A DNA stretch of 64,000 bases from Mesorhizobium carmichaelinearum (lineage in GTDB: Bacteria; Pseudomonadota; Alphaproteobacteria; Rhizobiales; Rhizobiaceae). The notes beneath the pieces were generated by a model. It saw nothing but the letters and a program-made list of their open reading frames with translations, made no database searches and was not told the origin of the DNA. The stretch's first letter is position 1; the number at the start of each line of letters is the position of its first letter. The stretch covers positions 302,064 through 366,063 of the forward strand of contig NZ_FZQR01000007.1 in assembly GCF_900199455.1 (NCBI RefSeq). Reading direction: 5' to 3'. The position numbers were made by a program, and so were the translations under genes. Shown here piece by piece: positions 8,641 through 16,819 of the stretch.

Positions 8641-10059
8641 ATGGCTGCGGTGAGAGATCTGAAGGCGAGCGAAATGGCGGCGTCCGGGGATGACGATGCC
8701 GTCGAACTCGGCAAGCGCCATCTCATCCAGCCCTGGCCCTACGCCGGTTCCGTGGGTGCCGAAGCACGCGCGCTGATCGGCGAGGGCGATGGCATCTACA
8801 TCACCGACAATACCGGCAAGCGGCTGATCGACGGGCCTGCCGGCATGTGGTGCGTCAATGTCGGCCACCGCCGCGAGGAACTGGCCAAGGTGATGTACGA
8901 CCAGGCGATGGCGCTGTCCTACAACACGCCCTGGTACACGATGAACACGCCGTCGGCGGAACTTGCCATGCGCATCGCCGGCCATGCGCCGGGCGATCTC
9001 AGCCATGTCTTCTACACCACCGGCGGCTCTTCGGCCGTCGAGACGGCGCTGCGCTTCATGCAGTTCTACAACAATGTGCGCGGCCGGCCGGAAAAGAAGC
9101 TGATCCTGTCGCGCGGCGGCGCCTATCACGGCTCGACCTATCTGTCGGCCTCGCTCAACGGCCGCCCGCGCGACCGCGACTGGATGGACGGCGCCGACGA
9201 GTTGGTGATCAAGCTGTCTTCGCCCGATCCGTTCCGCCGTCCGCACGGCATGAGCCTTGCCGCCTTCACGGATTTCCTGGTCGACCAGTTCCGCGACACG
9301 GTCGCCCGTGTCGGCGCCGACAAGATCGGTGCTTTCGTTGGCGAGCCGGTGCAGGCATCGGGCGGCGTGGTCATCCCGCCGGACGGCTACCTCAAGCGCA
9401 TCCGCGAGATCTGCCGCGACAACGACATCCTCTATGTCTCCGACGAGGTGGTGACCGGCTTCGGCCGGCTTGGCCATGTCTTCGCCTCGGGTGATGTGTT
9501 CGGCATCGATCCCGATATGATCACCTTCGCCAAGGGCGTCACCTCGGGTTATTTCCCGCTCGGCGGCGTCATCATCTCGGAACGGCTGCTGCAAGAGCTG
9601 CGCCGCTCGAACCATCCCGACGCGATGTTCGGCCATGGCCTGACCTACACCAGCCATCCCGTTGGCTGCGCCGTGGCGCTGAAAAACCTCGACCTGCTGG
9701 AACAAGGTGTGCTTGCCCATACGCAGGCGGTCGCGCCCTATTTCCAGGCGCAGCTGAAGACGCTGGAAGAACTGCCGCTGGTCGGCGAGGTGCGCGGCGC
9801 CGGGCTGATGGGCTGCGTCGAATGCGTCGCCGACCGCGAAAGCAAGGACCCGCTGCAGCTCGACAAGGATGTCGGCAAACGCATCGACGCCCACTGCCAT
9901 GAGCTCGGCCTCTTGGTGCGGCCGCTGATCAACATGTGCGTGATGTCGCCGCCGCTGATCATCACGCGCGAGCAGATCGACGACATGGTCGGGATTCTGC
10001 GCGAAGGCATTTCGCGCACGATGGATGATCTCAGGAAAGAGGGCGTGTGGCGGGGGTGA
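8641..10059 (+). CDS. class III PLP-dependent aminotransferase
   Basis: A 472-residue omega-amino acid/putrescine:pyruvate-type transaminase. It shows TTGGSSAVETALRF for phosphate binding, VGEPVQASGGVV, the DEVVTGFGRLG motif with the conserved Asp, and the PLP lysine in ITFAKGVTSGYFPLGG. The start at 8641 has GGAG six bases upstream; a GTG at 8629 is unlikely. It would transfer the terminal amino group of a polyamine-like compound to pyruvate, giving an aldehyde. It is divergent from the transporter and probably co-regulated through operator site 2. Confidence 0.88.
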   Translation: MAAVRDLKASEMAASGDDDAVELGKRHLIQPWPYAGSVGAEARALIGEGDGIYITDNTGKRLIDGPAGMWCVNVGHRREELAKVMYDQAMALSYNTPWYTMNTPSAELAMRIAGHAPGDLSHVFYTTGGSSAVETALRFMQFYNNVRGRPEKKLILSRGGAYHGSTYLSASLNGRPRDRDWMDGADELVIKLSSPDPFRRPHGMSLAAFTDFLVDQFRDTVARVGADKIGAFVGEPVQASGGVVIPPDGYLKRIREICRDNDILYVSDEVVTGFGRLGHVFASGDVFGIDPDMITFAKGVTSGYFPLGGVIISERLLQELRRSNHPDAMFGHGLTYTSHPVGCAVALKNLDLLEQGVLAHTQAVAPYFQAQLKTLEELPLVGEVRGAGLMGCVECVADRESKDPLQLDKDVGKRIDAHCHELGLLVRPLINMCVMSPPLIITREQIDDMVGILREGISRTMDDLRKEGVWRG

Positions 10060-10069
10060 TGGCTTCTTC

Positions 10070-10200
10070 CTTCTCCCCGTTTCACGGGGAGAAGGTGCCC
10101 GAAGGGCGGATGAGGGGCGGCGCTGGCTTCGGCGATTGGCTGAGATCTCGGGCGACAACAAAGCGATAACCTCAAAAGCCGGCGCTGCCCCTCACCTGCC
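10070..10200. repeat. intergenic mosaic repeat
   Basis: It begins with a perfect hairpin CTTCTCCCCGT/ACGGGGAGAAG (10070-10094) and continues with GATGAGGGGC. About 60 bases later it ends in a block that is nearly the inverse of the first flank (GCGCTGCCCCTCA). This composite palindromic structure is typical of rhizobial intergenic mosaic elements. It fills most of the gap between the convergent genes ending at 10059 and 10245 and may also end transcription. Confidence 0.6.
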
Positions 10201-10244
10201 TGCCGGCATTTCGCCAATTAACCGCGCCCGCGCTGTTGGCTGCG

Positions 10245-11516
10245 CTATTCCCACGGCATTTTTACGGGCTGATCGGCGGCGCGGATAACGAGCGTCCTTC
10301 CATCCCGGGGAATATCGAAGGCCAGCTTGGTGCCGGCCATGGCGCCCGTCAGCTTGACGGTCATGGTGTCGGCGCTGTCCGAAAAGCCGATGGTCAGCGT
10401 GCCGTCATCGTTCTGGGTGACCTTTGTATTGGTCATGTCCAGGCGTTGCGTGCCGTCTTGATTGAAGCGCGAGATCGCCAGTGCTCCATTGGTCTCGATC
10501 TGGTCGTGGCCTTCGCCATTGACCAGAAAAACATGCGCGGCTCGCTCGCCGGTGTTGTTCAAGACGATCCTGTCATCGCCGGCGCCGCCGTGGACGGAGG
10601 CGATCTTGTCACCGGTGATGATGATCGTGTCATTGCCGTCACCGCCATCGACATCGCGGACATCGGAAGCGGTGATTTGCAGCACATCATTGCCGTCCTC
10701 GCCATGCACGCGGGAGGCGCGATCGGCGCTTACAGTCACGATGTCATCGCCCGATCCGGCATAGATCTGGTTCGTACCCCGCGCGGCCACATTGATCGTG
10801 TCACGGCCGTCGCCGCCATAGACATGGCTCACGCCGGCGGCAGCAATAGCGATCTGGTCGTTACCGTCACCGCCATCGACTTGCCAGACGGAGCGGCCGG
10901 CGCTTATGGCGATCGCATCATTACCGCCGTCGCCATAGACGCGGCCCACGTCGGACGCTGTTGACAACGCGATACTGTCGTTGCCGCCGCCGCCGTTGAT
11001 GACGTCTATGCCGCGATCGAATGGTTCCTGCCCGGCCTGTGTGCTGGTGATTGCGATGGCGTCGTTGCCGTCGCCGCCATCCACGTTGGTGGCGCTGCCA
11101 TGTGCGGTGATCGAGATCGCATCATTGCCACTGCCGGCGTAGATACGGCTGACCGAGGACAATATGGCGCCGCCCCATTTCGAGAGGCCGCCTGAGGTGC
11201 GGATGGTGATCACGTCATTGCCAGCGCCGGTGTCGACGATATCGGCCTCGTTGGCGTCTATCGATACCGCGTCGTTGCCGCTCCCGGTCGACACGCTGAC
11301 GGTCGCGCCAGGCGCCTGAGCCGCGATGGCGGTGTTGCCCTTCGCGTCCATGAGGATGCGGATGATCGTCGAGACTGCCTTGCTGGCGCGATCGTCGCCC
11401 ACCAACCCAGGCATTGCCGACTGGTCACGGCCGGACGCCTTGGCGTTGACGCCTTGCAGGAGCTGAACGGCCATGCCCGCCGTCGGATTGGTTCGCAGCG
11501 GGGAAATACTCGACAT
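10245..11516 (-). CDS. calcium-binding-like repeat protein (single GGxGxD per ~19-residue repeat)
   Basis: A 423-residue protein. From about residue 75 to 320 it has thirteen loops of the GxGxD type (GGDGND, AGSGND, GGAGDD and similar) spaced about 19 residues apart. Each loop is followed by a short alternating hydrophobic strand (AIAI, SITA, TVSA). RTX beta-rolls use the same loop but every nine residues, so this is either a half-occupied beta-roll or a distinct beta-solenoid. It is rich in Ala, Ser, Ile and Asp and almost without Cys. No N-terminal signal peptide is obvious, which fits type I secretion, but no secretion genes are nearby. The start at 11516 is preferred to a GTG at 11558; neither has a strong ribosome site. 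Confidence 0.7.
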   Translation of the reverse strand: MSSISPLRTNPTAGMAVQLLQGVNAKASGRDQSAMPGLVGDDRASKAVSTIIRILMDAKGNTAIAAQAPGATVSVSTGSGNDAVSIDANEADIVDTGAGNDVITIRTSGGLSKWGGAILSSVSRIYAGSGNDAISITAHGSATNVDGGDGNDAIAITSTQAGQEPFDRGIDVINGGGGNDSIALSTASDVGRVYGDGGNDAIAISAGRSVWQVDGGDGNDQIAIAAAGVSHVYGGDGRDTINVAARGTNQIYAGSGDDIVTVSADRASRVHGEDGNDVLQITASDVRDVDGGDGNDTIIITGDKIASVHGGAGDDRIVLNNTGERAAHVFLVNGEGHDQIETNGALAISRFNQDGTQRLDMTNTKVTQNDDGTLTIGFSDSADTMTVKLTGAMAGTKLAFDIPRDGRTLVIRAADQPVKMPWE

Positions 11517-11598
11517 GCCTGCTTCGTGGTCCCAACGGCCGTTGATAGCCAATCCCACAATAGCGTGGCTTGGTTATCAAACGGTGATTGGCCGCGTC

Positions 11599-12801
11599 CT
11601 ACGACCGCGACCTCAGCGCGTCGTTCAAATTCCACATATCCTTCTCCTCGGGCGCGGTTTCCAGGCCGAGCACCGGCAGCATCTTGCGCAGATGGTCGTG
11701 GTGGGTGCGCACGCCATATTCGAGGTCGGAGAGGTAAAAACCCTCGAAGGCTTCGGAGAGCATGGATTCGTTCGACCACACCGACAGCTGGACATCTTCC
11801 GACATGGTGTCGCGGTCGATGCGGAAGGACAGGTATCTGGCGGCGGCCTGCTCGCGGCTTTCGTCGCGGTAGCGGTAGATGGCGCCGCGCAGCAGGGTTT
11901 CACCCGTCGACAGCGGAAACTCCTGATAGAACTGCACGGATTCCGGCATCACCGAAATGACCGCATTGGGGAAGATGCCGTAATAGACCCAAGCCTTCTT
12001 CAGATAATCCGGCAGATGCGTCGGCTCCGGCGCGATCTTGACGTAGTTCTTGACGCTCCAGCGGCGGCCGGCATGCGGGTTGTAGGTGGCGAAGGAGCGC
12101 GACACGCCGTTGATGAAAGGCTCGTCGAAATAGGTCGCGCCATAGAGATCCTGCAGGGCAGGATGTGCCATGGCGACGTGATAGCCCTCATTGTCGACAT
12201 CGCGCACCGACTTCCAGTTGACCGGGGTCTTCTGGCTCCAGATGCCCCAGGACGGCACCATGTCGGCGGCCTTGTAATGCGCGAATTCGGGCTCGATCGG
12301 CTTCATCAGCTCAGCGACGGAAGGCTGCGGTCCGCCATTGCGGAAGCGGATGAAGATAAAACCCATCCAGATTTCGAGGTCGAGCTGCATCAGGCCGAAC
12401 TCGGTCTTGTCGAGATCGGGGAAGGAGCGCGGACGCGCGGCGCCACGCAGCGTGCCGTCGAGATTGTAGACCCAGCCATGGAACGGGCACACCAGCGCGT
12501 TCTTGCAATTGCCCTGGCTGTCGGCGACGACGCGGCTGCCGCGGTGGCGGCACATGTTGTTGAAGCCGCGCACGACGCCGTCCTTGCCGCGAACGATCAA
12601 AGCGCGCTCGCCGACCACGTCCATGGTCAGATAGTCGCCGGCGTTCGGGATGTCGCTGACATGGCCGACGATCTGCCAGTGGTTGCGGAAAACATGCTCC
12701 TTCTCGAGTTCGAGAAGGGCATCGGAATGGTAACTCCAGCCCGGTAGTCCCCGCCGGTCCCAATCGTTGGGGATCGCCACGTCACGGAGGTGCGGGTTCA
12801 T
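11599..12801 (-). CDS. Rieske non-heme iron oxygenase, alpha subunit
   Basis: A 400-residue oxygenase. The N-terminal Rieske domain has CRHRGSRVV and CPFHGWVYNLDG, giving the Cys-X-His and Cys-X2-His ligands of the 2Fe-2S cluster. The catalytic domain carries VDNEGYHVAMAH, with the conserved Asp and two His that bind the mononuclear iron. This group includes enzymes that N-demethylate quaternary amines (glycine betaine, stachydrine, carnitine) as well as true ring hydroxylases. The surrounding amine genes favour an N-demethylase. No reductase partner is seen in the window. A perfect TTGAA-N6-TTCAA dyad sits 20 bases upstream of the start. Confidence 0.85.
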   Translation of the reverse strand: MNPHLRDVAIPNDWDRRGLPGWSYHSDALLELEKEHVFRNHWQIVGHVSDIPNAGDYLTMDVVGERALIVRGKDGVVRGFNNMCRHRGSRVVADSQGNCKNALVCPFHGWVYNLDGTLRGAARPRSFPDLDKTEFGLMQLDLEIWMGFIFIRFRNGGPQPSVAELMKPIEPEFAHYKAADMVPSWGIWSQKTPVNWKSVRDVDNEGYHVAMAHPALQDLYGATYFDEPFINGVSRSFATYNPHAGRRWSVKNYVKIAPEPTHLPDYLKKAWVYYGIFPNAVISVMPESVQFYQEFPLSTGETLLRGAIYRYRDESREQAAARYLSFRIDRDTMSEDVQLSVWSNESMLSEAFEGFYLSDLEYGVRTHHDHLRKMLPVLGLETAPEEKDMWNLNDALRSRS

Positions 12802-12820
12802 AAAACGTCTCTTCTTTTTG

Positions 12821-12836
12821 TTGAATAATCATTCAA
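12821..12836. promoter_or_regulatory. putative BetI-like operator, site 3
   Basis: A perfect dyad TTGAA-N6-TTCAA located 20 bases upstream of the Rieske oxygenase ATG, a position where a bound repressor would block transcription. It matches site 2 exactly in both arms and spacing. Confidence 0.6.
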
Positions 12837-13296
12837 TAAAATCATATTTTGCATTGAAATGCAATGGCTTGTGAAAGTACGAAGGATTCCAAGGCAGGTT
12901 CCTTGGATCGCCCACGGCTGAATTCGGTACAGCTGCCGGCCAAGAAAATCGCGGAGAATCCGGGTGTTAGCCCTGGTTCCGAAACGCCATTCAAGCGCGA
13001 TTTCACGAAGCGTGCGGGCTGAGGAACAAGACGCCTCGCCGGGGGCAAGAAAGCGCTCCCGGCGCCTCGCCCAATTGGTGTTCGGCAGGAACTTAGCCGG
13101 GATCGCCTGGCGAGAGCCGGCTTGAGTTCGCTTGCCTCGGCGAAATGCGAGTCGGCGTGACCGATTCTGCCTGGTTTTGCCCGATGGCGCCGTTGCAATA
13201 TGGTTACATTGCCAGTCCCGCACCAATTTTGTGCTGTTACAAAGTGCGATTAAGTTCGTTTCATCATCAAAAAGAAACGCAGCGAAGGGGAAGGCA
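12837..13296. other. 460-base non-coding stretch with an AT-rich promoter and a second dyad
   Basis: Just upstream of operator site 3 lies TTGCATT-GA-AATGCAA (12849-12864), a perfect 7-bp inverted repeat in AT-rich DNA, probably part of the Rieske gene promoter or a second regulator site. From about 12880 to 13200 the DNA returns to high GC; its reading frames lack coding character, and I see no gene there. The last 100 bases (AT-richer, with a run around 13255-13275) probably carry the promoter of the small gene at 13297. Confidence 0.45.
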
Positions 13297-13707
13297 ATGC
13301 ATGCGAAAGTTGAGACCATCAGCAGCGAACACCGCTTCCAGGCTCCAGAGCGCGCTGACCGCCGCCCGAAACTGGCCCTACGCCAACGCGCCAGCGACCA
13401 CCCCATGGCCATGTTCATGGCGCTGGCTGCTTGCGCCTTCGCCGGCATGGCGTTCGCGCCGACAGTCGGGCCGGCCTTCGCTTCGTTGAATCCGCCGGCC
13501 AACGTCGTTGACGGGGCGCCGACGACAATCAAGACCGCTCGCCTGCCGATGCCGACGCTCGACTTCGCTTGCAAGGGCCAGGCCTGGGGTGCCGAGAGCG
13601 TCGATTGCCTGCGCGCCATCGCCCAGCAGTCCGGCACGCACAAGGCCCGTGCGATCCGCATGATCGCCAATGCCGCGCCGCTGACCAACACGCCCAACAT
13701 TTTCTGA
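13297..13707 (+). CDS. small secreted or membrane-anchored hypothetical protein
   Basis: A 136-residue protein with a strong AGGGGAAGG ribosome site. A polar N-terminal stretch of about 35 residues is followed by one hydrophobic segment (MFMALAACAFAGMAFAP). The tail has a Cys pair in FACKGQAWGAESVDCL and a basic helix (KARAIRMI). The Cys pair and the location after a membrane segment suggest a periplasmic domain with one disulfide. Proteins of this shape are common in Mesorhizobium, but I know no function. A strong terminator follows at 13794. Confidence 0.65.
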   Translation: MHAKVETISSEHRFQAPERADRRPKLALRQRASDHPMAMFMALAACAFAGMAFAPTVGPAFASLNPPANVVDGAPTTIKTARLPMPTLDFACKGQAWGAESVDCLRAIAQQSGTHKARAIRMIANAAPLTNTPNIF

Positions 13708-13717
13708 TTTTTGTCGA

Positions 13718-13741
13718 AGCATGATCCCGAAAACCGGTTCC
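13718..13741. repeat. fragment of interspersed repeat (AGCATGATCCCGAAAACCGGTT core)
   Basis: The block AGCATGATCCCGAAAACC followed by GGTTCC matches one arm of a palindromic repeat that I know as common in rhizobial intergenic DNA. The other arm is missing here, so it is a truncated copy between the small gene and the terminator. Confidence 0.45.
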
Positions 13742-13793
13742 CTCTTCGGGCTCCTGCTCTGACCTCCCCGAGCGCTCCTCCAGCGCTCCCTTC

Positions 13794-13828
13794 GGCTCCC
13801 GCCCGCATGTCGGCCGGGAGCCTTTTTT
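13794..13828 (+). terminator. intrinsic terminator
   Basis: GGCTCCCG pairs perfectly with CGGGAGCC across a 13-base loop and is followed directly by six T residues. It terminates the plus-strand gene at 13297. The T-run ends one base before the stop codon of the convergent histidine kinase gene. Confidence 0.8.
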
Positions 13829-15940
13829 CTATCCGTTCAGTGCCGCTTGCTCGGCAATGGTTGAAAGCACGCTGCGCACATCCAGCGTGCTGAACGGCTT
13901 TTCCAGGATCTGCGGCCGCTGCTGCGCCGGCAAGGCCTCGATTTCGGCCTTGGCGCCGATCAGGTCGCCGGTAACCAGCACGAAACGCCGTGCCAGTTCA
14001 GGCCTCTCGGCCAGCAGTTCGCGGTAGATGGCCATGCCGCTGATGCCGGGCATGCGCAGGTCCGAAAAGACGATGTCCGGCGGCATGTGGCCGCTCAAGG
14101 TGGCGGCGCCCGATTCCCAAACCGGCGCGATCCGCGACTTGATGCCCATCAATTCAAGAATGTCGGACAAGGAGCCCGCAACGTCAGGCTCGTCGTCGAT
14201 GATCAGCGCATGACGCAGGCCGCTCGAGCGCGGCTGGGTTTCGCCGGCAGCGGCGTTCCCCGCCGAAATGGCCGGCAACTGGACGACGAAACGCGCGCCC
14301 CTGGGCTGCACTTCCTCGAACCAGACATTGCCATTGTGCCGTTCGATGATCGATTTCGAGATCGACAGGCCAATGCCGGTGCCGACACCAACCGGCTTGG
14401 TGGTGAAGTAGGATTCGAAGATGCGGTTGCGGATCGCTTCGGGAATGCCGGGGCCGTTGTCCTCGACCGAGAAGCCGGGATTGCCGCGATCGCTGCGGAA
14501 GGTCCGCACCTTGATCAGCCGGTCGCCGGCAATGCCGGCCAGTGCGTGCTGGCTGTTGATGAGGAAATTGGCCGCCACTTGCGTGACGTGGTCGGCATCG
14601 GCCATGGCCAGCAGCGGACCCGGCGCGAAATCGGTGTCGATGATGATGCCGCTCGAGCGTGCGCCATAGGCGGTCACCTCGAGCGCGGCGCGGATCACCT
14701 GGTTGAGATCGGTCTCGGCCTGCGCGGCCGGATGAAGCCGGACCATCGACAGGAAGCTCTTGACGATGCGGCCGCAGCGCTCGGCGGCGGCACGCACCTT
14801 CTCGGCGCGCACCTTGGTCTGCGGATCGGTGGCGAATTCATGCAGCAGCGTCGATTGCGCGACCACCACCGCCAAGGGGTTGTTGAGCTCGTGCGAAACA
14901 CCCGCAAGCAGCGAACCCATCGCCGCCATCTTCTCGTTCTGGTGCAGCTTCTCGCGCTGCCGGTTGATCTCTTCCTCGGCACGCAGCCTGTCGCGCAGGT
15001 CGCGGATCGAGCCGAAGATCAGGCGGCGGTCGGCGACCCGCATCTCGGTCGCCGTCAGCTCGATTGGAAACACCTCGCCGGCGGCGTTCTGCGTCACGGT
15101 CTCCAGCCGCTGGCCGACCATCGGCGCGCCGCGGCCAGACATGTAGTCGGCACCCGAGGAATAGCCCTTGCGGTAGTATTCCGGCACGACGGTGTCGAGC
15201 AGGTCCTTGCCGAGGATGTCGCTGCGCTGGAAGCCGAACATCTTTTCGGCGGCAGGATTGAATTCGATGATCGATCCGGCCTCGTCGATGACGATGATGG
15301 CGTCGAGCGAGGCCTGCAGCATGGTGCGTCGTATCACTTCGCTGGCATGGGCGTCGGAGGGCGAGTGTTCGATGGCGTCGCCGATGGCGAGCGCGATGAT
15401 GTGCAGCGTCGCCTCTTCCTCGTCGGTCCACTCGCGCTCGTCGACGCAGTCATTGACGGCAAGCGTGCCCCACAGATGGCCGTGCGCGAAGACCGACACC
15501 GACAGGAACGACTTGATGTTCTGCTTTTCGAAGTCGGTTCTAAGGAAACCTTCGAGATTGCGCGTATGCCCGGCGAAGATCTTACCCTGCCGTTCGTCTT
15601 CAGCCACCCGCTCCAGCAGTGGATCGGAGTTGACGATCGACTGCATGATGACGGTCGGTGACGCCAGCTCTCCGCCGAAGTCGGGGTCGATCCAGTAGGC
15701 GGCAACCGACTGAGCAAAACCCTGGCCGGGCAGTTCGCGCAAGCGGAACAGAATGCCGCGCTGGCACTCCATGGCGCGACACAGGGTTTCCAGTATGCCT
15801 TCCATCTCGCGTTGCCAGTCGCCGGCTTCGCGCAGCCGGCGAACGACGCGCACGGCCGCCATCGCCGCGCCCTGCCTGAAACCCTGCATATCCGTGCTTG
15901 TCGCTTCGCCCGTCATTTTCAGCCGTTGTTCCAAGGTCAT
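13829..15940 (-). CDS. hybrid sensor histidine kinase (GAF-PAS-HisKA-HATPase-REC)
   Basis: A 703-residue cytosolic sensor. Residues about 20-200 form a GAF domain. About 205-320 form a PAS domain (SLDAIIVIDEAGSIIEFNPAAEKMFGF). HisKA has the phospho-acceptor His349 in GVSHELNNPLAV. The HATPase domain has N (NFLINSQHA), DNGPGIP and GTGIGLSI. A C-terminal receiver has IIDDEPD, the acceptor Asp around 627 in FSDLRMPG, and EKPF. No membrane segment is seen, so it senses an internal signal. It lies 60 bases downstream of an OmpR-type regulator in the same direction, and they are presumably a pair. AGGA lies six bases before the ATG. Confidence 0.88.
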   Translation of the reverse strand: MTLEQRLKMTGEATSTDMQGFRQGAAMAAVRVVRRLREAGDWQREMEGILETLCRAMECQRGILFRLRELPGQGFAQSVAAYWIDPDFGGELASPTVIMQSIVNSDPLLERVAEDERQGKIFAGHTRNLEGFLRTDFEKQNIKSFLSVSVFAHGHLWGTLAVNDCVDEREWTDEEEATLHIIALAIGDAIEHSPSDAHASEVIRRTMLQASLDAIIVIDEAGSIIEFNPAAEKMFGFQRSDILGKDLLDTVVPEYYRKGYSSGADYMSGRGAPMVGQRLETVTQNAAGEVFPIELTATEMRVADRRLIFGSIRDLRDRLRAEEEINRQREKLHQNEKMAAMGSLLAGVSHELNNPLAVVVAQSTLLHEFATDPQTKVRAEKVRAAAERCGRIVKSFLSMVRLHPAAQAETDLNQVIRAALEVTAYGARSSGIIIDTDFAPGPLLAMADADHVTQVAANFLINSQHALAGIAGDRLIKVRTFRSDRGNPGFSVEDNGPGIPEAIRNRIFESYFTTKPVGVGTGIGLSISKSIIERHNGNVWFEEVQPRGARFVVQLPAISAGNAAAGETQPRSSGLRHALIIDDEPDVAGSLSDILELMGIKSRIAPVWESGAATLSGHMPPDIVFSDLRMPGISGMAIYRELLAERPELARRFVLVTGDLIGAKAEIEALPAQQRPQILEKPFSTLDVRSVLSTIAEQAALNG

Positions 15941-16000
15941 GCCAATCCTAATCCGATCGGCGAGCAGCGGCTGCGAACCTGAACCCTGTGGGTCTGGCGC

Positions 16001-16726
16001 TCAGTTGCTGTCGCCGGTCGGCAGCGAGAAGATATAGCCTTCGCCACGCACCGTGCGCAGGAATTTCGGGTTGGCCGGGTCCGCCTCGATCTTCTTTCTC
16101 AGGCGCATGATGCGGATGTCGACGGCACGCGACGATTCCGGATCCTCGGTGAAGCCGATCGCTTCCGAGATCGCGGCGCGCGTCAAAAGCCGGTTGGCGC
16201 GGGTCAGGAAAACCTCCAGCACGTCGAATTCGCTCTTGGCCATGTCGATCACGGCGCCGTTGGCGCCGGTGACCAGCCTGCCGTCGAGATCGGCCTGGAA
16301 CGGGCCGAAAACGACCGAGCGGCGATCCGTCCTGGCCTTCCTGTCTTGCGGTTCCGTCGGCTGTGGAACGCGGCGCAGCACGCTGCGCACCCTCGCCAGC
16401 ACTTCGCGCAGTTCGTATGGCTTGACGATATAGTCATCGGCACCGAGTTCCAGCCCGACGATGCGGTCGAGCGCCGTGCCGGCGGCGGTCGCGTAGATGA
16501 TGCCGATCGGCATTTTCGAGCGCAGCCAGCGGCCGAGCGACAGCCCGTCCTCGCCAGGCATGGCGATGTCGAGAATGGCCAGATGGAAGGCTTTGGTCTC
16601 GATCAGGCTGCGCGCGGCGGCCGCAGTTTCCGCGGTCGCCACATCATAGCCGGCGGCGCCGAGATATTCGGCTACCGCGTCCCTTAGGTCGGGCTCGTCC
16701 TCGACGATAACAATTCTTGCCCGCAC
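16001..16726 (-). CDS. OmpR-family response regulator
   Basis: A 241-residue regulator. The receiver has IVIVEDEPDLRD with the acidic pair, the acceptor Asp in LAILDIAMPGEDG, and the Lys in IVKPYELRE. The C-terminal winged helix (SEFDVLEVFLTRANRLLTR, then SSRAVDIRIMRLRKKIE and TVRGEGYIF) binds DNA. I prefer the GTG at 16726 (GCGAGGG upstream, and the receiver begins at once) to an ATG at 16786, which would add a non-homologous 20-residue tail. It is upstream of, and likely paired with, the hybrid kinase. Confidence 0.88.
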   Translation of the reverse strand: MRARIVIVEDEPDLRDAVAEYLGAAGYDVATAETAAAARSLIETKAFHLAILDIAMPGEDGLSLGRWLRSKMPIGIIYATAAGTALDRIVGLELGADDYIVKPYELREVLARVRSVLRRVPQPTEPQDRKARTDRRSVVFGPFQADLDGRLVTGANGAVIDMAKSEFDVLEVFLTRANRLLTRAAISEAIGFTEDPESSRAVDIRIMRLRKKIEADPANPKFLRTVRGEGYIFSLPTGDSN

Positions 16727-16819
16727 GATGCCCTCGCTGCCACTTTCAGTGGAAAGTAGATTGGGTATAAACATCATGTCCAGCACTCATATCCGGTTGC
16801 AAGGGAATGGTTGGAAAAC

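Noticed and set aside
10540..11290. Regular DNA repetition that might suggest a CRISPR or satellite array
   Set aside because: The period of about 57 bases is degenerate at DNA level and corresponds to 19-residue protein repeats in an intact frame; no identical direct repeats with unique spacers exist.
12798..13808. A 336-codon minus-strand frame across the region upstream of the Rieske gene
   Set aside because: It crosses the promoter region and the small plus-strand gene with a good ribosome site, and has no motif or ribosome site of its own.
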